A DNA stretch of 13,018 nucleotides from positions 1 through 13,018 of the forward strand of contig CAJLLB010000047.1 in the NCBI GenBank assembly GCA_905207425.1, written 5' to 3'. Position numbers and translations under genes: made by a program. Source of the DNA: an uncultured Collinsella sp. GTDB lineage: Bacteria > Actinomycetota > Coriobacteriia > Coriobacteriales > Coriobacteriaceae. Positions 12,098-13,018 of this stretch are shown here, piece after piece (position 1 is the stretch's first letter; every line of letters starts with the position of its first letter). The notes beneath the pieces are model-generated. The model was not told the origin of the DNA. It worked only from the letters and a program-made list of their open reading frames with translations, and did no database searches.

Positions 12098-13018
12098 CCT
12101 GACACGCTCCCATCATGAGCTTGGCCACCGACCGTATTACAGGGACCGTCACCGAATTGCCGAACTGGCGGTAGGCCTGTGTGTCGGAGACCGGGATTAT
12201 GAACCGGTCGGGAAATCCCTGCAAGCGCGCGCACTCTCTAGGGGTCAGCTTACGGGGGTTCTCGCCCTCGCCGCGCGAGACCAAGATCTCACTACCGTCC
12301 TTATGATAGCGTGCGGAGAGCGTCCTCGTGGTGTCCGATGGAGTGATAAGACCGTAGCCGAACCCGTTGCCGGCGGCCTCGTGCTTGGCCTTGTATGCTT
12401 TCAAATATGACCACAGCTTGTCGGAGAGCACGTACCTCGCGTCCGCATCCTCCTCCAGAATCTCCGCGGCTTTCTGACCACTGTTCGGGCAGTCGAGGTC
12501 GTCCCAAGAGAACTCCACATCGTCGCGAAAGCCAACAATGTAGATGCGCTCGCGGTGCTGGCATGTCCAACCCTTGGAGTCCAGAACCTTGTAGTGAACG
12601 TGGTAACCGAGCTCGTCCTGGAGGACCTGCATGATGACGTCGAACGTTCTGCCCCTGTCGTGACTGATCAGATTCTTCACGTTCTCGAGCAGGAACGCCT
12701 TCGGGCGCTTCTCGTTCAGGATGCGTGCAACCTCGAAGAAGAGCGTGCCCTGCGTCTTGTCTTCGAAGCCCGTAGCGCGACCAAGGGAGCGCTTCTTGGA
12801 CACACCCGCAAGCGAGAACGGCTGGCATGGAAAGCCAGCGAGCAGCACGTCGAAGTCGGGGATGTCTGAAGCGGCGACCTCACGGATGTCCCCCGCCGGG
12901 GTTTCGCCGTAGTTCATGCGGTAGGTCTTCTGCGCAAACTTATCCCACTCGCAGGAGAAGACGCACCTGCCGCCCAGCTCCTGGAACGGCATGCGGATCC
13001 CGCCGATGCCCGCGAACA
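12078..13018 (-). CDS. C5-cytosine DNA methyltransferase, Dcm/EcoRII type (5' end beyond window)
   Basis: Adds methyl to C5 of cytosine in the restriction site, protecting host DNA. 312 residues are visible. Motif I FAGIGGIR is the very first readable codons at the edge, so the gene starts outside the window; the internal ATG at 12992 is not the start because motif I lies before it. Catalytic Cys64 of this fragment is in GFPCQPFS (motif IV), ENV 111-113 (VI), QHRER 153-157 (VIII), [14 protein letters not shown] 255-268 (IX) and YRQFGNSV 282-289 (X). The target-recognition segment GNGFGYG ... [16 protein letters not shown] is strikingly like Dcm and M.EcoRII, so CCWGG is the best guess, CCNGG the alternative. 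First visible gene of the restriction operon. Confidence 0.95.
   Translation of the reverse strand, partial: FAGIGGIRMPFQELGGRCVFSCEWDKFAQKTYRMNYGETPAGDIREVAASDIPDFDVLLAGFPCQPFSLAGVSKKRSLGRATGFEDKTQGTLFFEVARILNEKRPKAFLLENVKNLISHDRGRTFDVIMQVLQDELGYHVHYKVLDSKGWTCQHRERIYIVGFRDDVEFSWDDLDCPNSGQKAAEILEEDADARYVLSDKLWSYLKAYKAKHEAAGNGFGYGLITPSDTTRTLSARYHKDGSEILVSRGEGENPRKLTPRECARLQGFPDRFIIPVSDTQAYRQFGNSVTVPVIRSVAKLMMGACQDGLRGA

Noticed and set aside
12078..12992. Methyltransferase as a complete 304-residue protein starting at ATG 12992
   Set aside because: The SAM-binding motif FAGIGGIR is encoded in the same frame immediately upstream, up to the window edge, so the gene is cut by the window.

Overview
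The window looks like a piece of a Collinsella-type coriobacterial (Actinobacteria, gut) chromosome. I infer this from high GC with GCC/GGC/CTC-rich codon use in the sugar genes, lactose/cellobiose-type PTS genes combined with such GC, and a mosaic accessory region. No rRNA or tRNA marker is present, so the assignment is an inference.

Left third (1-5071), sugar uptake. The window opens in the last 65 codons of a PTS EIIB domain, closed by a strong terminator. A LacI-family repressor gene (minus strand) is divergent from a lactose-type PTS EIICB (lacE-like) and a GH1 6-phospho-beta-galactosidase (lacG-like). A 24-bp perfect palindrome with a central CG lies between the divergent genes and is the obvious operator. 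The likely scheme is that EIICB imports and phosphorylates a beta-galactoside, LacG hydrolyses the 6-phosphate, and the LacI protein senses sugar. EIIA (LacF) and the tagatose pathway are not in the window. Two copies of a paired stem-loop module (four dyads with loops of exactly 25 nt) lie downstream of these genes, at 292-436 and 5097-5238.

Middle (5240-7790), accessory and decaying. It holds a 73-codon gene broken by one extra A in an A-run, a small one-helix membrane protein divergent from an XRE-type regulator with operator-like half-sites, and a pseudogene. The pseudogene joins an acidic coiled-coil N-terminus, which looks phage-derived, to a BspA/DUF285-like leucine-rich tail, with two frameshifts.

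Right (7790-13018), two anti-phage modules facing each other. On the plus strand is an ABC-three-component (ABC-3C) type system: a membrane-anchored first component that appears split by a frameshift, a small middle component, and a DUF2326-like ABC ATPase with long coiled coils. On the minus strand is an EcoRII/Dcm-like restriction-modification operon: a C5-cytosine methyltransferase running off the right edge, a full-length EcoRII-like endonuclease overlapping it, and a small winged-helix-like protein. The stop codons of the two convergent operons lie within a hairpin or touch its arms.
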